This document shows, in pieces, positions 25,291 to 33,975 of a stretch of 64,000 bases of DNA. The stretch lies in the NCBI RefSeq assembly GCF_030718995.1, contig NZ_CP132204.1, positions 1,798,001 to 1,862,000 of the forward strand, written 5' to 3'. The translations under genes were made by a program, and so were the position numbers. The stretch is from Arthrobacter oryzae (lineage in GTDB: Bacteria; Actinomycetota; Actinomycetes; Actinomycetales; Micrococcaceae). The notes beneath the pieces are model-generated. The model made no database searches. It was given only the letters and a program-made list of their open reading frames with translations, and was not told the origin of the DNA. Numbering within the stretch: the stretch's first letter is position 1; each line of letters begins with the position of its first letter.

Positions 25291-25944
25291 ATGATGCCCG
25301 CAAACACCGTGGACGAGCTCACCGGGATAGCCGGTTTCGCAGCGCGCGGCATTGATGCCCTGGGGGAGTGGGGCGTGGGGCTCTTCACCTTTGCGGAAAC
25401 CATCATCCCGCCCATCCCCAGCGAGGTGATCCTGCCGCTGGCCGGCTTCCTCACCAAGCAGGGGACCATGAGCCTGGTCCTGGTGTTCGTGACCAGCACG
25501 CTGGGCGCGTATGCCGGTGCCCTGCTGCTGTACTGGCTCGGGGCCAGGCTGGGCCTGGAGCGGGCCATCCGCGGGCTCTCCAAGCTGCCGCTCATGGACC
25601 GGGAAGACTTCGAGAAGGCCGCGGACTGGTTCCAGCGCCACGGCAAGTCGGCCGTGTTCTTCGGCCGGTTCCTGCCGGGCGTGCGCAGCCTGATTTCGTT
25701 GCCCGCCGGTGCGGAGAAGATGAACCTGGCCACCTTCAGCGTCTTCACGATCGCCGGGAGCGGGCTGTGGAATGCCCTGCTGATCGGCCTGGGCGTCCTG
25801 CTCGGCGCGCAGTACCACCTCATTGAGGAGTATTCCAAGTACCTCAACTACGCCGTTTATGCTGCACTGGCCACCGCGATTGCCTGGGTTTGTGTCCGGG
25901 CGTACCGGCGGCAGCGGGAGCGCGTAGGCCAGAACGAGCGTTAG
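25291..25944 (+). CDS. DedA-family membrane protein
   Basis: A 217-residue integral membrane protein of the DedA/SNARE-associated family: FAETIIPPIPSEVILPLAGF, ARLGLERAIRG, and FFGRFLPGVRSLISLPAG are the conserved signatures. Relatives act as undecaprenyl-phosphate or phosphatidylethanolamine flippases. ATG 25291 follows GAAGCGGGGCC. The ribokinase gene starts 13 bases after it and may be co-transcribed. Confidence 0.9.
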   Translation: MMPANTVDELTGIAGFAARGIDALGEWGVGLFTFAETIIPPIPSEVILPLAGFLTKQGTMSLVLVFVTSTLGAYAGALLLYWLGARLGLERAIRGLSKLPLMDREDFEKAADWFQRHGKSAVFFGRFLPGVRSLISLPAGAEKMNLATFSVFTIAGSGLWNALLIGLGVLLGAQYHLIEEYSKYLNYAVYAALATAIAWVCVRAYRRQRERVGQNER

Positions 25945-25957
25945 GGAAGTGGCTGGG

Positions 25958-26905
25958 ATGGGCACGGAAGCGCACGGCCGGATCGTCGTCGTCGGCTCCC
26001 TGAATGCCGACCTGACCATTTACTGCGAACGGCTCCCGCTGCCGGGTGAGACGGTCCACGGCACCGGGTTCGCCGTCAATCCGGGAGGCAAGAGCGCCAA
26101 CCAGGCCGTGGCGGCCAGCCTGCTGGGCGGGGCCGTCAGCCTCATCGGTGCCGTGGGGGACGACTCCAACGGCGAGATGCTCTTGGCCTCGGCTGCCGGG
26201 GCCGGTGTGGACATCTCGCGCGTGCGCACCTCGGATTCCGCCGCCACGGGAGTGGCCGTCATCGCGGTGGACGAGCACGGCGAGAACCACATCATCATTT
26301 CCGCGGGCGCCAATGGAACCCTGTCACCCGCCGATGTCGCGGCGTCCGCGGACGCATTCGACGGCGCCGCCGTGGCCTGCCTCTGCCTCGAAGTCAGCCT
26401 CGACACTGTGGAAGCCGCAGCCCGGATGGCGCGCGACGCCGGGGCGACAGTCCTGCTGAATCTCTCGCCGTACAGCGAGATCCCGCAGGCCCTCGCGGAC
26501 CTGTGCGATGTCCTGCTGGTCAACACGCACGAGGCGTCGCTCTTTCTCGGCGCGGAAATTCATGACGCGGACGACGCCGGCTGGGACCGCGTCCGGGATC
26601 GTTTCGCCGAACGCGGTCTGCAACGGGTCCTCGTCACTTTGGGGGCGAACGGTTCGGTGGTCCTGGATTCGCTGGCCCACGGGGCGGATCGCGTGGTCCG
26701 GATTGCGCCGGTCAAAGTCCACGCCGTCGACACCACGGGTGCCGGCGACGCGTTCACAGGCGCCGTGGCCGCCCGGCTTGCTGCGGGGGAGCCGCTGGCT
26801 GACGCCGCGGCGTTCGCCTCCGGGGCTGCGGCTCTCGCCACCACCCGCAAGGGCACGCAGGCCGCCTATGCCGGAACGGCGGACGTGGAGCGGATGCGGG
26901 GTTAG
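25958..26905 (+). CDS. rbsK: Ribokinase (PfkB family)
   Basis: A 315-residue sugar kinase. GSLNADLTIYCERLPLPGET and NPGGKSANQAVAA are the ribokinase sugar-binding signatures; DTTGAGDAFTGAVAARLAAG holds the catalytic Asp and anion hole. It should phosphorylate D-ribose or a related sugar or nucleoside. ATG 25958 is preferred because AGGGA lies 10 bases ahead; GTG 25949 is only 1 base away from it. No ribose transporter is adjacent. Confidence 0.85.
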   Translation: MGTEAHGRIVVVGSLNADLTIYCERLPLPGETVHGTGFAVNPGGKSANQAVAASLLGGAVSLIGAVGDDSNGEMLLASAAGAGVDISRVRTSDSAATGVAVIAVDEHGENHIIISAGANGTLSPADVAASADAFDGAAVACLCLEVSLDTVEAAARMARDAGATVLLNLSPYSEIPQALADLCDVLLVNTHEASLFLGAEIHDADDAGWDRVRDRFAERGLQRVLVTLGANGSVVLDSLAHGADRVVRIAPVKVHAVDTTGAGDAFTGAVAARLAAGEPLADAAAFASGAAALATTRKGTQAAYAGTADVERMRG

Positions 26906-26932
26906 TGCTTCCGCCCGGGCGGAACCGCGGAT

Positions 26933-27253
26933 CTACTGCGCGTCAGTGGGCGCTTCTGCGGCGTGCTTTCCATGGGGCGCCGGTTTAATCACAGGCATGG
27001 CCGCTGTATCGAAAAACTGGAAGTCCGCGGCCGGGACACGGATTGTTCCGGCGGCCTCCGCCTTGTCCCGGATGAAGTTATGGTCCGCCCGGGAGAGGAC
27101 GATCTGGCCGTGCGGGTCGCGCTCGATGTCCCCCTGCGCTTCCTCCTCGATCTTTGCCGACAAGGCCCGGGGCAAAACCAGGCATCCCGGATTTTCCAGG
27201 AGCCACGTCCGGGTCTCGGAATCGAGGCGGTCCCATCTATCTGTGAGGCTCAT
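26933..27253 (-). CDS. Small NPGC-motif protein, copy 2
   Basis: A 106-residue protein. Residues 5-25 (DRWDRLDSETRTWLLENPGC) and the following VLPRALSAKIEEEAQGD and HGQIVLSRADHNFIRDKA match copy 1 at 17274-17489. This copy has 35 extra residues at the C-terminus (PAADFQFFDTAAMPVIKPA). ATG 27253 follows AGGACGGCAGCAT. It lies 55 bases downstream of the minus-strand MFS stop region's opposite side and has its own short upstream region. The function is unknown. Confidence 0.7.
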   Translation of the reverse strand: MSLTDRWDRLDSETRTWLLENPGCLVLPRALSAKIEEEAQGDIERDPHGQIVLSRADHNFIRDKAEAAGTIRVPAADFQFFDTAAMPVIKPAPHGKHAAEAPTDAQ

Positions 27254-27308
27254 ATGCTGCCGTCCTGTTGTGCCATTCTGGATAATTCCGTCCAGACTAC
27301 GCCCAGGG

Positions 27309-28703
27309 TCAGTCGGATGATAAGACTTCCTGCCCTTCTGCCGCCCGTGCGTAGGACGCCGTGACCCGGCGGTAGACCGGAGTGAGGAAGGCCAGCAGGG
27401 CTGCAACGATCATGATGATCCCGGCGATCAGGAACACCAGGGCGATGCCGCGGGAGGTTCCCTCGCCCAGCAGCGGGGCCAGCTGGGCGGCACCTTCGGC
27501 AGACCGTGCGTACGGAATGATCCAGACCTGGGCGATCGGCGCGATGAGGAACGCGGTGATCGGCGCTGCCGCGGACTCGAAGGCCATGGCGAATCCGAAC
27601 ACCCGGCCCTGCCGGGGGAGGGGCACTACCTGCTGGATGACCGTCTGCTCGGCGGCCTCCACGAAAGGTATCAGGACCAGATACAGCCAGATGCCGGTGA
27701 TGTACAGCCACGCCCACTCCCGCAGCGTGAACACCGCTCCGAGGAACCCCATGACGACCACTGCGATGAGCATGGTGCGCAGGGGGTTGGACCCGAGCCC
27801 GAACTTGCCAATCAGGGCTCCGCCAATGATGAAGCCGGTGGAACCGACCGCGAAGACGGCTCCCCACACCTCCACGGGGAACATTTCCAGGCCGTACGGA
27901 TCCATCAAGGCCATGTAGACGCCGCCGATGAAGTTGTTGAATGTGGTGAACAGGATCAGGGCGAACAGTCCGGCGATGGCCAGGACGGCGGCAAGGGAGC
28001 CGCGCAGGTCGAACGCGCCGTGGGCGTCCGTGGCGGCCACCCGCACCTCCTCCGGAAGGCGGAGCGTGAGCAGGTGCGCGAAGGCCAGCGCCGTAAGCAC
28101 GACGGCGACCAGAACCGTCCACCCCATGCCCAGGAGACCCACCGACAGCCCGGAGAGCACGGAGGTGACGATGAAAGCCAGCCCCTGCACCATGCCGACC
28201 ATGCCGTTGGCGTTGGCCCGCCGGTCCGGCTCGATAAGGATGGTGACGGTGGTGGAGAGGGCGACGTTGCGCATGTTCTCAACCACCGCGCCGACCAGGA
28301 TGACCACGGCGAAGATCCAGAACCACGGCGTTGTCAGGTCCAGCATCCGGTCAGTGGGAGTCAGCAGGAACATGACGCCGGACAGCAGGAACATCACCAG
28401 TGTGAAAGCGGCGGCGAAGCGCATCACGGCCAGTTTGCGGTAACGGTCCACGAACGTGCCGAAGCTGATGCTGGAAAGGGCGATCAACAGCATGTACGCA
28501 CCCCCGATCACCCCGGTGGCGATTACGTTGCGCGTCTCCAGGTACACCCAGAACGTCAGCGCGAACCACAGGTAGCTGGTGGTGATGTTGGCGAGGGCGG
28601 TGTTCACCAGGATCCCGGCGAAGGTGCGGGATCTCTGCTCCGGACTGCGCAAGGACGAGTCGACACCGTCAGGAGTGGCCAGCCGAGGTTCCTGCTCGGT
28701 CAT
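27309..28703 (-). CDS. MFS transporter
   Basis: A 464-residue major-facilitator protein with about twelve membrane helices and soluble ends. FGTFVDRYRKLAVMRFAA is the loop 2-3 motif (G.xxDRxxRR type). The organisation matches MFS drug/macrolide efflux proteins of actinobacteria (TatR-like domain absent, long helix pairs). The substrate is unknown. ATG 28703 is preceded by a short region with no strong promoter visible. Confidence 0.85.
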   Translation of the reverse strand: MTEQEPRLATPDGVDSSLRSPEQRSRTFAGILVNTALANITTSYLWFALTFWVYLETRNVIATGVIGGAYMLLIALSSISFGTFVDRYRKLAVMRFAAAFTLVMFLLSGVMFLLTPTDRMLDLTTPWFWIFAVVILVGAVVENMRNVALSTTVTILIEPDRRANANGMVGMVQGLAFIVTSVLSGLSVGLLGMGWTVLVAVVLTALAFAHLLTLRLPEEVRVAATDAHGAFDLRGSLAAVLAIAGLFALILFTTFNNFIGGVYMALMDPYGLEMFPVEVWGAVFAVGSTGFIIGGALIGKFGLGSNPLRTMLIAVVVMGFLGAVFTLREWAWLYITGIWLYLVLIPFVEAAEQTVIQQVVPLPRQGRVFGFAMAFESAAAPITAFLIAPIAQVWIIPYARSAEGAAQLAPLLGEGTSRGIALVFLIAGIIMIVAALLAFLTPVYRRVTASYARAAEGQEVLSSD

Positions 28704-28774
28704 GCGACCAAGTTTACTGACATGCGACCGGCGCGGACACGGTCAGCTGGGATTTCGTAGGGGGAGTCATGGGA

Positions 28775-28812
28775 GGAGGCAGGGTGGCCTCGTGGCCACC
28801 CTGCCTCCTTTT
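28775..28812 (+). terminator. Rho-independent terminator reading on the plus strand
   Basis: GGAGGCAGGGTGGCC (28775-28789), loop TCGT, perfect complement (28794-28808), then TTTT: a textbook intrinsic terminator on the plus strand. On the minus strand no T tract follows. There is no plus-strand gene immediately upstream, so it may end a small RNA or stop antisense transcription; it also lies downstream of the usp gene on the minus strand. Confidence 0.75.
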
Positions 28813-28920
28813 GCATGCTGCGCCGTCCCCGCGCCCGTCCGTCGGGCTACCTGTTGCGATGGAGTGCGGAAACTGCAGCACGCGGGCCGGACGGAGGGTC
28901 CGGCAGTCTGTGCCGGCGGT

Positions 28921-29301
28921 TCAGAGCCTGTCGGGCCGGACGGCGAGCACGGGGCACGTGGCGTCGAGGAGAATCCGCTGAACGGTGCTGCCGAGGATGA
29001 GCTTGCCCACCATGGATCGGTGCCGCAGGCCTATGACCACCATCTCAACATTGCGGTCCTGTGCGATCTGGATGACGGCGTCGCCTGGATCGGCCAGGAC
29101 GGACGCTTCCATGGTCAGCGTGAGTCCGGCCGCGGTCAGCTGGCTTTCCAGCTCCTGCAGTTCCTGTGTGTCGAGGTCGTGGTGGCCACGGCCGATGTTC
29201 ACGATGAGAAGGTCCGACTTTCTCAGGTGGGCTTCCTTGATTCCTTCAGTCAGCGCCTCCCTGCCCTCCGGGGCGGGTGCATAGGCTACGAGTATGGTCA
29301 T
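28921..29301 (-). CDS. Universal stress protein (single UspA domain)
   Basis: A 126-residue single-domain Usp. ILVAYAPAPEGREALTEGI at the start and the ATP-binding loop VIGLRHRSMVGKLILGSTVQ (GxxxR...G(S/T)) are typical. ATG 29301 follows GGAGGACAACCC. It lies 38 bases after the TctAB gene on the same strand and is probably its last operon partner. Its role is inferred to be stress- or ATP-linked control; no direct link to transport is visible. Confidence 0.9.
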   Translation of the reverse strand: MTILVAYAPAPEGREALTEGIKEAHLRKSDLLIVNIGRGHHDLDTQELQELESQLTAAGLTLTMEASVLADPGDAVIQIAQDRNVEMVVIGLRHRSMVGKLILGSTVQRILLDATCPVLAVRPDRL

Positions 29302-29339
29302 GGGTTGTCCTCCAATGGCTTCGATGACGTGGCGTCGAT

Positions 29340-31310
29340 TTAGACGAGTGTGTTGAGCCAGCCCTGGGGCAGGTCGATCGGCAGCAGCGACGGGAGGGCC
29401 AGCAGTACCACGTAGAGCACGCCCGTGTAGATGACGGCGACTTTGAGCCGTGCCCGTGCGACGATCAGCAGGAAAGCCGGGATGAAGATCATGACTGCGA
29501 CCAGGTAGCCGAGGGCGGCTGTGAGCGCCAGGAAGCCTGTCATCCAGACGAAGGTTTTCAGCGCGAACTTTGCGTCAAGGGTCCAGCCCGCCTTCTCGGT
29601 CCTGGCGCGGAGCCGTGTCCGGATCTCAATGAAGAGCAGGATTCCGGAGAAGACCAGCCCTCCGATGCTCACCAGCTGGGGAACCAGCCTGGCTTCCGGA
29701 GAGAACCCCGCCGATGAGATCAGCGCCGCGGCGAAGGCTATGGCGAAGATGCCTGACGCGGCGAGCGACCAGGTGGAATTCTTCAGCGGGGCCTCGTCAT
29801 CCTCGGGCTGCTCGTCCCGGTGTCCGTCGTCGAGGTTGGTCTTGCGGCGGGCGCGGATGAACTTGATGAACGCCCAGATCATCGGCAGGATCAGGATTGC
29901 CAGGAAGACCAGCACACCGGGGCGTGCCATCCAGTCGAATCCTTCGTACAGGCTGTCCGTGAGGAAGTAGTAGCGTTCCAGGGGGATGGCCAGAACGAAG
30001 CCGATCAGGAACGGCGCCCGGGGGAACCCGGTCGACTTCAGCAGCCAGCCGAAGACGCCGAGGATGATCATGATCCAGAGATCGCCGAGCTGTCCGCCTT
30101 CCTGGAAGGAGCCCAGGAGCATAACGGCCACCAGGCCCGCCGCCAGGACCGCGAAGGGGACCTTGGTCAGCTTGGCGAGCTGCTTGACGCTGAGGAAGCA
30201 GAACAGCGCGCCGAGGATCGAGGCGATTGCGAAGGACCAGACGATCAGGTACATCAGGTCAAGGTGTTCGGTGATGATGGAGGGCCCCGGCTGAATGCCG
30301 TAGGTCAGGAGCATTCCCAGCAGCATGGCTGAGGGAACACCGCCGGGGATGCCGAAGAGCAGGGTGGGAATCAGGTCGCCGGCTTCCACGGAGTTGTTGG
30401 CGCTTTCGGGACCCACGATGCCGCGGGGGTCGCCCTTGCCGAACTGCCGCTTGTCCTTGGCCGTCGCCACAGCCTGACCGTAGGCCAGCCAGGTTCCTGC
30501 GGTGGCGCCGACGCCCGGCAGGACGCCTGCCCAGATGCCGATGAGTGCTCCACGGATGACCTGCGTCCAGTGGCTGAGCCACTCCCGGATGCCTTGCCCC
30601 CAGCCGCCGCCGAGGGTGATGGTTTCCTTCTGCCCGCGGCGCTGGCTGGCGCGGGACGCAATTTCGGCGAGGCCGAAGATGCCAAGCGCAACTGCCACGA
30701 GCGAGAGGCCGTCACCAAGGAACAGGCTGCCGAAGGTGAAGCGCTCCTCCGCCGTGGTCGGTGACGTTCCGACCATGCCGAGGACCAAGCCAAGGAGGCC
30801 GGCCGAGACACCTTTGATGATGTTTCCCCGTGACAGGACAGCGGCCAGCGCTACACCGAGGACGGTCAGCATAAAGAGTTCGGGGCTGGCGAAGGACAGG
30901 ACCAGGGGCCGGGCCAGCGGGATCGCCAGCGTCAGGCCGACGGCACCGATGATGCCGCCGGCCATGGAGGAAAGGAAGGCCAGTGTCAGCGCGCGGGCTG
31001 CCTGTCCCTTTTTCGCCATGGAATATCCGTCAAGCATGGTGACGCTGGCTGATGCCGAGCCCGGCGCCCCGAGCAGTACGGCGGAGACGGTATCTGAGGT
31101 GTGGACAACGGCAAGGGCGCCGATGAGGAGCGCCAAAGCCTGGGGCGGTTCCATGCCGAACGTGATGGGCAGGAGGATCGCGACGGCTCCTGTGCCGCCC
31201 AGTCCCGGGATGAGGCCCATGATCAGCCCGGCCACGGTGCCGATCAGGAGCATGATGAGCAGGGAGGGGTCAGCGAGGGATGCCAGCGCTGCCATTGCGG
31301 AGTCAAGCAT
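29340..31310 (-). CDS. tctA: Tripartite tricarboxylate transporter, fused TctA-TctB
   Basis: A 656-residue membrane protein. Residues 1-500 are the large TctA subunit, with PGLGGTGAVAILLPITFGME, HTSDTVSAVLLGAPGSASAS and the later ESANNSVEAGDLIPTLLFGIPGG. From about residue 500, after an acidic linker (DGHRDEQPEDDEAP), comes a four-helix TctB-type segment. Usually TctB is a separate ~150-residue protein. With TctC (8 bases upstream) it should import a tri- or dicarboxylate by ion symport. Confidence 0.9.
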   Translation of the reverse strand: MLDSAMAALASLADPSLLIMLLIGTVAGLIMGLIPGLGGTGAVAILLPITFGMEPPQALALLIGALAVVHTSDTVSAVLLGAPGSASASVTMLDGYSMAKKGQAARALTLAFLSSMAGGIIGAVGLTLAIPLARPLVLSFASPELFMLTVLGVALAAVLSRGNIIKGVSAGLLGLVLGMVGTSPTTAEERFTFGSLFLGDGLSLVAVALGIFGLAEIASRASQRRGQKETITLGGGWGQGIREWLSHWTQVIRGALIGIWAGVLPGVGATAGTWLAYGQAVATAKDKRQFGKGDPRGIVGPESANNSVEAGDLIPTLLFGIPGGVPSAMLLGMLLTYGIQPGPSIITEHLDLMYLIVWSFAIASILGALFCFLSVKQLAKLTKVPFAVLAAGLVAVMLLGSFQEGGQLGDLWIMIILGVFGWLLKSTGFPRAPFLIGFVLAIPLERYYFLTDSLYEGFDWMARPGVLVFLAILILPMIWAFIKFIRARRKTNLDDGHRDEQPEDDEAPLKNSTWSLAASGIFAIAFAAALISSAGFSPEARLVPQLVSIGGLVFSGILLFIEIRTRLRARTEKAGWTLDAKFALKTFVWMTGFLALTAALGYLVAVMIFIPAFLLIVARARLKVAVIYTGVLYVVLLALPSLLPIDLPQGWLNTLV

Positions 31311-31318
31311 GATGGTCC

Positions 31319-32539
31319 TTATTCAACGTGGATGTTGTATTTGCTCGCGAGCAGGCCCGTGACATAGGACCGGACGGAGCTGCTGACGGTGTAGGCGTCC
31401 CGGACGCGGTCGGCCACGCCGGTATCCGCGACGAGGGGATATCCGCCGAGGACTTTGGAAGCCTTCTCCTGGAATGCAGGGTCTGTGCCGAGTTTTTCGC
31501 TGGACTGGCGCAGCAGCTCGTAGGCTTTCCCGGGTGTCTCCTCAGGAACCCAGAGACCTTTTTGATACGTGTAGGTCAGCCCGAGCAGGGTCTTGTACGC
31601 CTCGAACTTTTCGCCCGAGGGCTTCTTCCCGTGCAGCGTTTCGTAGGCTTCTGCGACCGTGGGAACGTCGGGGAAGTTAGGATCGCGCACCACGTCCCCG
31701 GCGTCGTTCAACTGGCCGAAGGACATCAGGACCACGGCTTTGCCCTCCTTGACGATGCCCGCGACGGCGGAGCCATAGGCCGACGTCGTCTGGTAATCCA
31801 GGTCGATTTCCCCCCGCTGCAGAGCGAGGTTGACCGGCCCCCGGCCTTCGAAACCGAAGGTGCTTGTGACGTCTGCTTCGAGCAGGTCGAAAGCCACCAG
31901 GGTGGTGATGTCCAGGCCTGTGGCGCTGATCCCGCCGAATTCGAGTGGCCGGTCCCGGTTGATCAGGTCCTGCACGCCGGCCACTCCGGCTTCGGCGCGG
32001 GCGTAGATGACGCCGCCGGTGCCGTTGACGACGACGGGCTTGAGGTCCTCGAAGGAGTACTTCACGGCCGAACGGCCCAGCACCCACGGCACCACTGTCG
32101 ATGCGGTCCCGACGAGGATCTCCGTGCCGTCGGTCTTGGCGGACCGCGCGAACCGGTTGGTGCCCAGGATGCCTTCGCCGCCGGCTTCGTTCACGGGCGC
32201 AAACCCGGGACGGCCCGGGACGTAGTTTGTCAGTTCGGTCCCGATGAAGCGCGCCCAGGTATCCGTTCCGCCGCCGGACGCGAGGGGGATCAGGAACTCC
32301 AGGGTTTCTCCGCTAAAGTCCCCGTCCTCGGTGCTGGACGGCGGGTTCAACAGGCTTCCGCCCAGGACGGTGGTCGCAGTGCCCAGCAGCGCGAAGGCGC
32401 CGACGGCGGCAAGGATGGTGCGCCGGGAGTGCTTGGGCGGATCGGGCTGCTCCGTTGGTTCAGCCTGCCCGAATGCCTGGCCCGTGGTGCTTTCGGGGGA
32501 GAGCCCGGGCGGCTCCAAGGATGACTTATTGCTCGTCAT
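31319..32539 (-). CDS. tctC: Tripartite tricarboxylate transporter binding protein TctC
   Basis: A 406-residue extracytoplasmic binding protein. The mature domain has LEFLIPLASGGGTDTWARF and VVNGTGGVIYARAEAGV, typical of TctC/BugT. The N-terminus is unusual: about 37 hydrophilic residues, then SRRTILAAVGAFALLGTATT, a twin-Arg-like signal or anchor without a lipobox. Start ATG 32539 follows AAAGGATTCCTC. The ligand is probably an aconitate-like or tricarballylate-like acid, judged from the isomerase gene beside it. Confidence 0.85.
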   Translation of the reverse strand: MTSNKSSLEPPGLSPESTTGQAFGQAEPTEQPDPPKHSRRTILAAVGAFALLGTATTVLGGSLLNPPSSTEDGDFSGETLEFLIPLASGGGTDTWARFIGTELTNYVPGRPGFAPVNEAGGEGILGTNRFARSAKTDGTEILVGTASTVVPWVLGRSAVKYSFEDLKPVVVNGTGGVIYARAEAGVAGVQDLINRDRPLEFGGISATGLDITTLVAFDLLEADVTSTFGFEGRGPVNLALQRGEIDLDYQTTSAYGSAVAGIVKEGKAVVLMSFGQLNDAGDVVRDPNFPDVPTVAEAYETLHGKKPSGEKFEAYKTLLGLTYTYQKGLWVPEETPGKAYELLRQSSEKLGTDPAFQEKASKVLGGYPLVADTGVADRVRDAYTVSSSVRSYVTGLLASKYNIHVE

Positions 32540-32620
32540 TGAGGAATCCTTTGGTTAGTGCCTTCCTCAATGCAACACCACTTCGGGTCAACGGGAGGAA
32601 GGCTATTTTTTTGGTTCCGC

Positions 32621-33700
32621 TTACCAGGACTCTGGCAGCAGCAGTTCTGCGTCAGCGATGCGCCGGGAGCTTCGGATGGTTCCGACGACGGGGACGCCGT
32701 CGCGGATCTCCGCCCATGTCTGGACGAGCCCGGCCGGGGTGCGCATGATCAGCCCGGATGAGCCGTCAGCTGTCAGGAGCTCCCGGACCACGGTGCCTTC
32801 GTGCTGTGCGGCCATCGTCAACGCGACGCTTCCTGTAATGGCCAGGGCGGGATGGAGCCTGCCCATGGAGAGCATCCTCACGTTGAGGTCTGCTTCATCC
32901 TCCGCGGCGGCTCTGCCAACCAGTGCCAGCTTTGGAATGGCCCGCTCCGCCTCAGCACGTGTCGCGGCTAGGCCCATGCGGACGGCTGCATCCCTGCGTA
33001 CGTCGTCCAGGTGCACAAGCAACGCAGCCTGGCCGTCAATCTCCGCGGCCGTTTCGTCTCCCCTGAGGCCAAGGGACTCGGCGTCCAGAATGATCAGCGG
33101 GGCACCGGCGTCAATAAGTGTGGCCGGAACTTCACGCCCGTCGAACGTCACCTTCTCCACCGGTTCCCCCGTCGGAAACAGCTTCCCGGTGGTCCTGCCT
33201 GCGGGATCCAGGAAGCCCATGCCGACGGACAGGCCGGGGAATGGAACGCCCGGAATTACCTGCGTGCCGGGATCCTGAAGTTTGCCGTCCGGGGTGGGAA
33301 CCTTTTGCAGTATGAGCTGATCGGTGTTGGTGTTCAGTGTCCGGACCGAGGTGCTCTCACGGCCGGCATCCACCCAGCCCCGCTGAATGGCATACGGGGC
33401 GACCACGGCTGAGCAGTTGCCGCAGTTGCTGCCCCAGTCCACCCTCTGCTCATCGACGGCGACCTGCGCAAACGTGTAGTCGACGTCGGCCTCGGCGCTG
33501 AGGGAACGGGACAGGATAACTGCCTTGCTGGTGGTGGAGGTTCCGCCGCCTACACCGTCGATCTGGCGGTTGTCGGGGCTGCCGAACAGGCGGAGGAGGA
33601 CTTCGTCGACACTCTTGCCCGGGACCTGGAGGTTGTCCCACTCAAACACCCAGCATTTGCTGGTCCCGCCTCGCATCCACGCTGCTGGGATTCTAAACAT
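32621..33700 (-). CDS. PrpF-family isomerase (methylaconitate / oxalomesaconate type)
   Basis: A 359-residue protein with a diaminopimelate-epimerase-like fold. MRGGTSK near the start, DGVGGGTSTTSKAV, and the catalytic Cys segment VDWGSNCGNCSAVVAPYA match PrpF and the related GalD 4-oxalomesaconate tautomerase. It isomerises the double bond of an aconitate-like acid. Start ATG 33700 follows GGAAGCAATC; a GTG at 33712 is possible but too close to AGGAAGG. It is first in the minus-strand operon with TctC-TctAB, divergent from the LysR regulator. Confidence 0.85.
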   Translation of the reverse strand: MFRIPAAWMRGGTSKCWVFEWDNLQVPGKSVDEVLLRLFGSPDNRQIDGVGGGTSTTSKAVILSRSLSAEADVDYTFAQVAVDEQRVDWGSNCGNCSAVVAPYAIQRGWVDAGRESTSVRTLNTNTDQLILQKVPTPDGKLQDPGTQVIPGVPFPGLSVGMGFLDPAGRTTGKLFPTGEPVEKVTFDGREVPATLIDAGAPLIILDAESLGLRGDETAAEIDGQAALLVHLDDVRRDAAVRMGLAATRAEAERAIPKLALVGRAAAEDEADLNVRMLSMGRLHPALAITGSVALTMAAQHEGTVVRELLTADGSSGLIMRTPAGLVQTWAEIRDGVPVVGTIRSSRRIADAELLLPESW

Positions 33701-33801
33701 GATTGCTTCCACACCTTCCTGGGCCCTTCATTGGGCCTTAACGCCATGCCGGCTGGTCTAAGTGTGATCCGCGGCTCATGTGAATTACAAACGCTAAATT
33801 A

Positions 33802-33815
33802 TGCATGAGTATGCA
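33802..33815. promoter_or_regulatory. Candidate LysR operator
   Basis: TGCAT-GAGT-ATGCA is a palindrome between the divergent prpF-type and lysR-type genes, in an AT-rich patch. It has T-N11-A-like form and is a plausible binding site of the LysR regulator; not confirmed. Confidence 0.4.
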
Positions 33816-33975
33816 CTTTTGCTTCAATCACTGCGCGGAGATCCGGTTAATTTTGCGTGCTTTGCCCTTGGCTCCGGCTCCAAGCCTCCGATACCTCGCC
33901 GAATTACCGGTCCCGATGAAGCGTGCGCATAGGATTGTGAGGGGGGAATAAGAAACACTTCAAAGGAGGCGGGCT

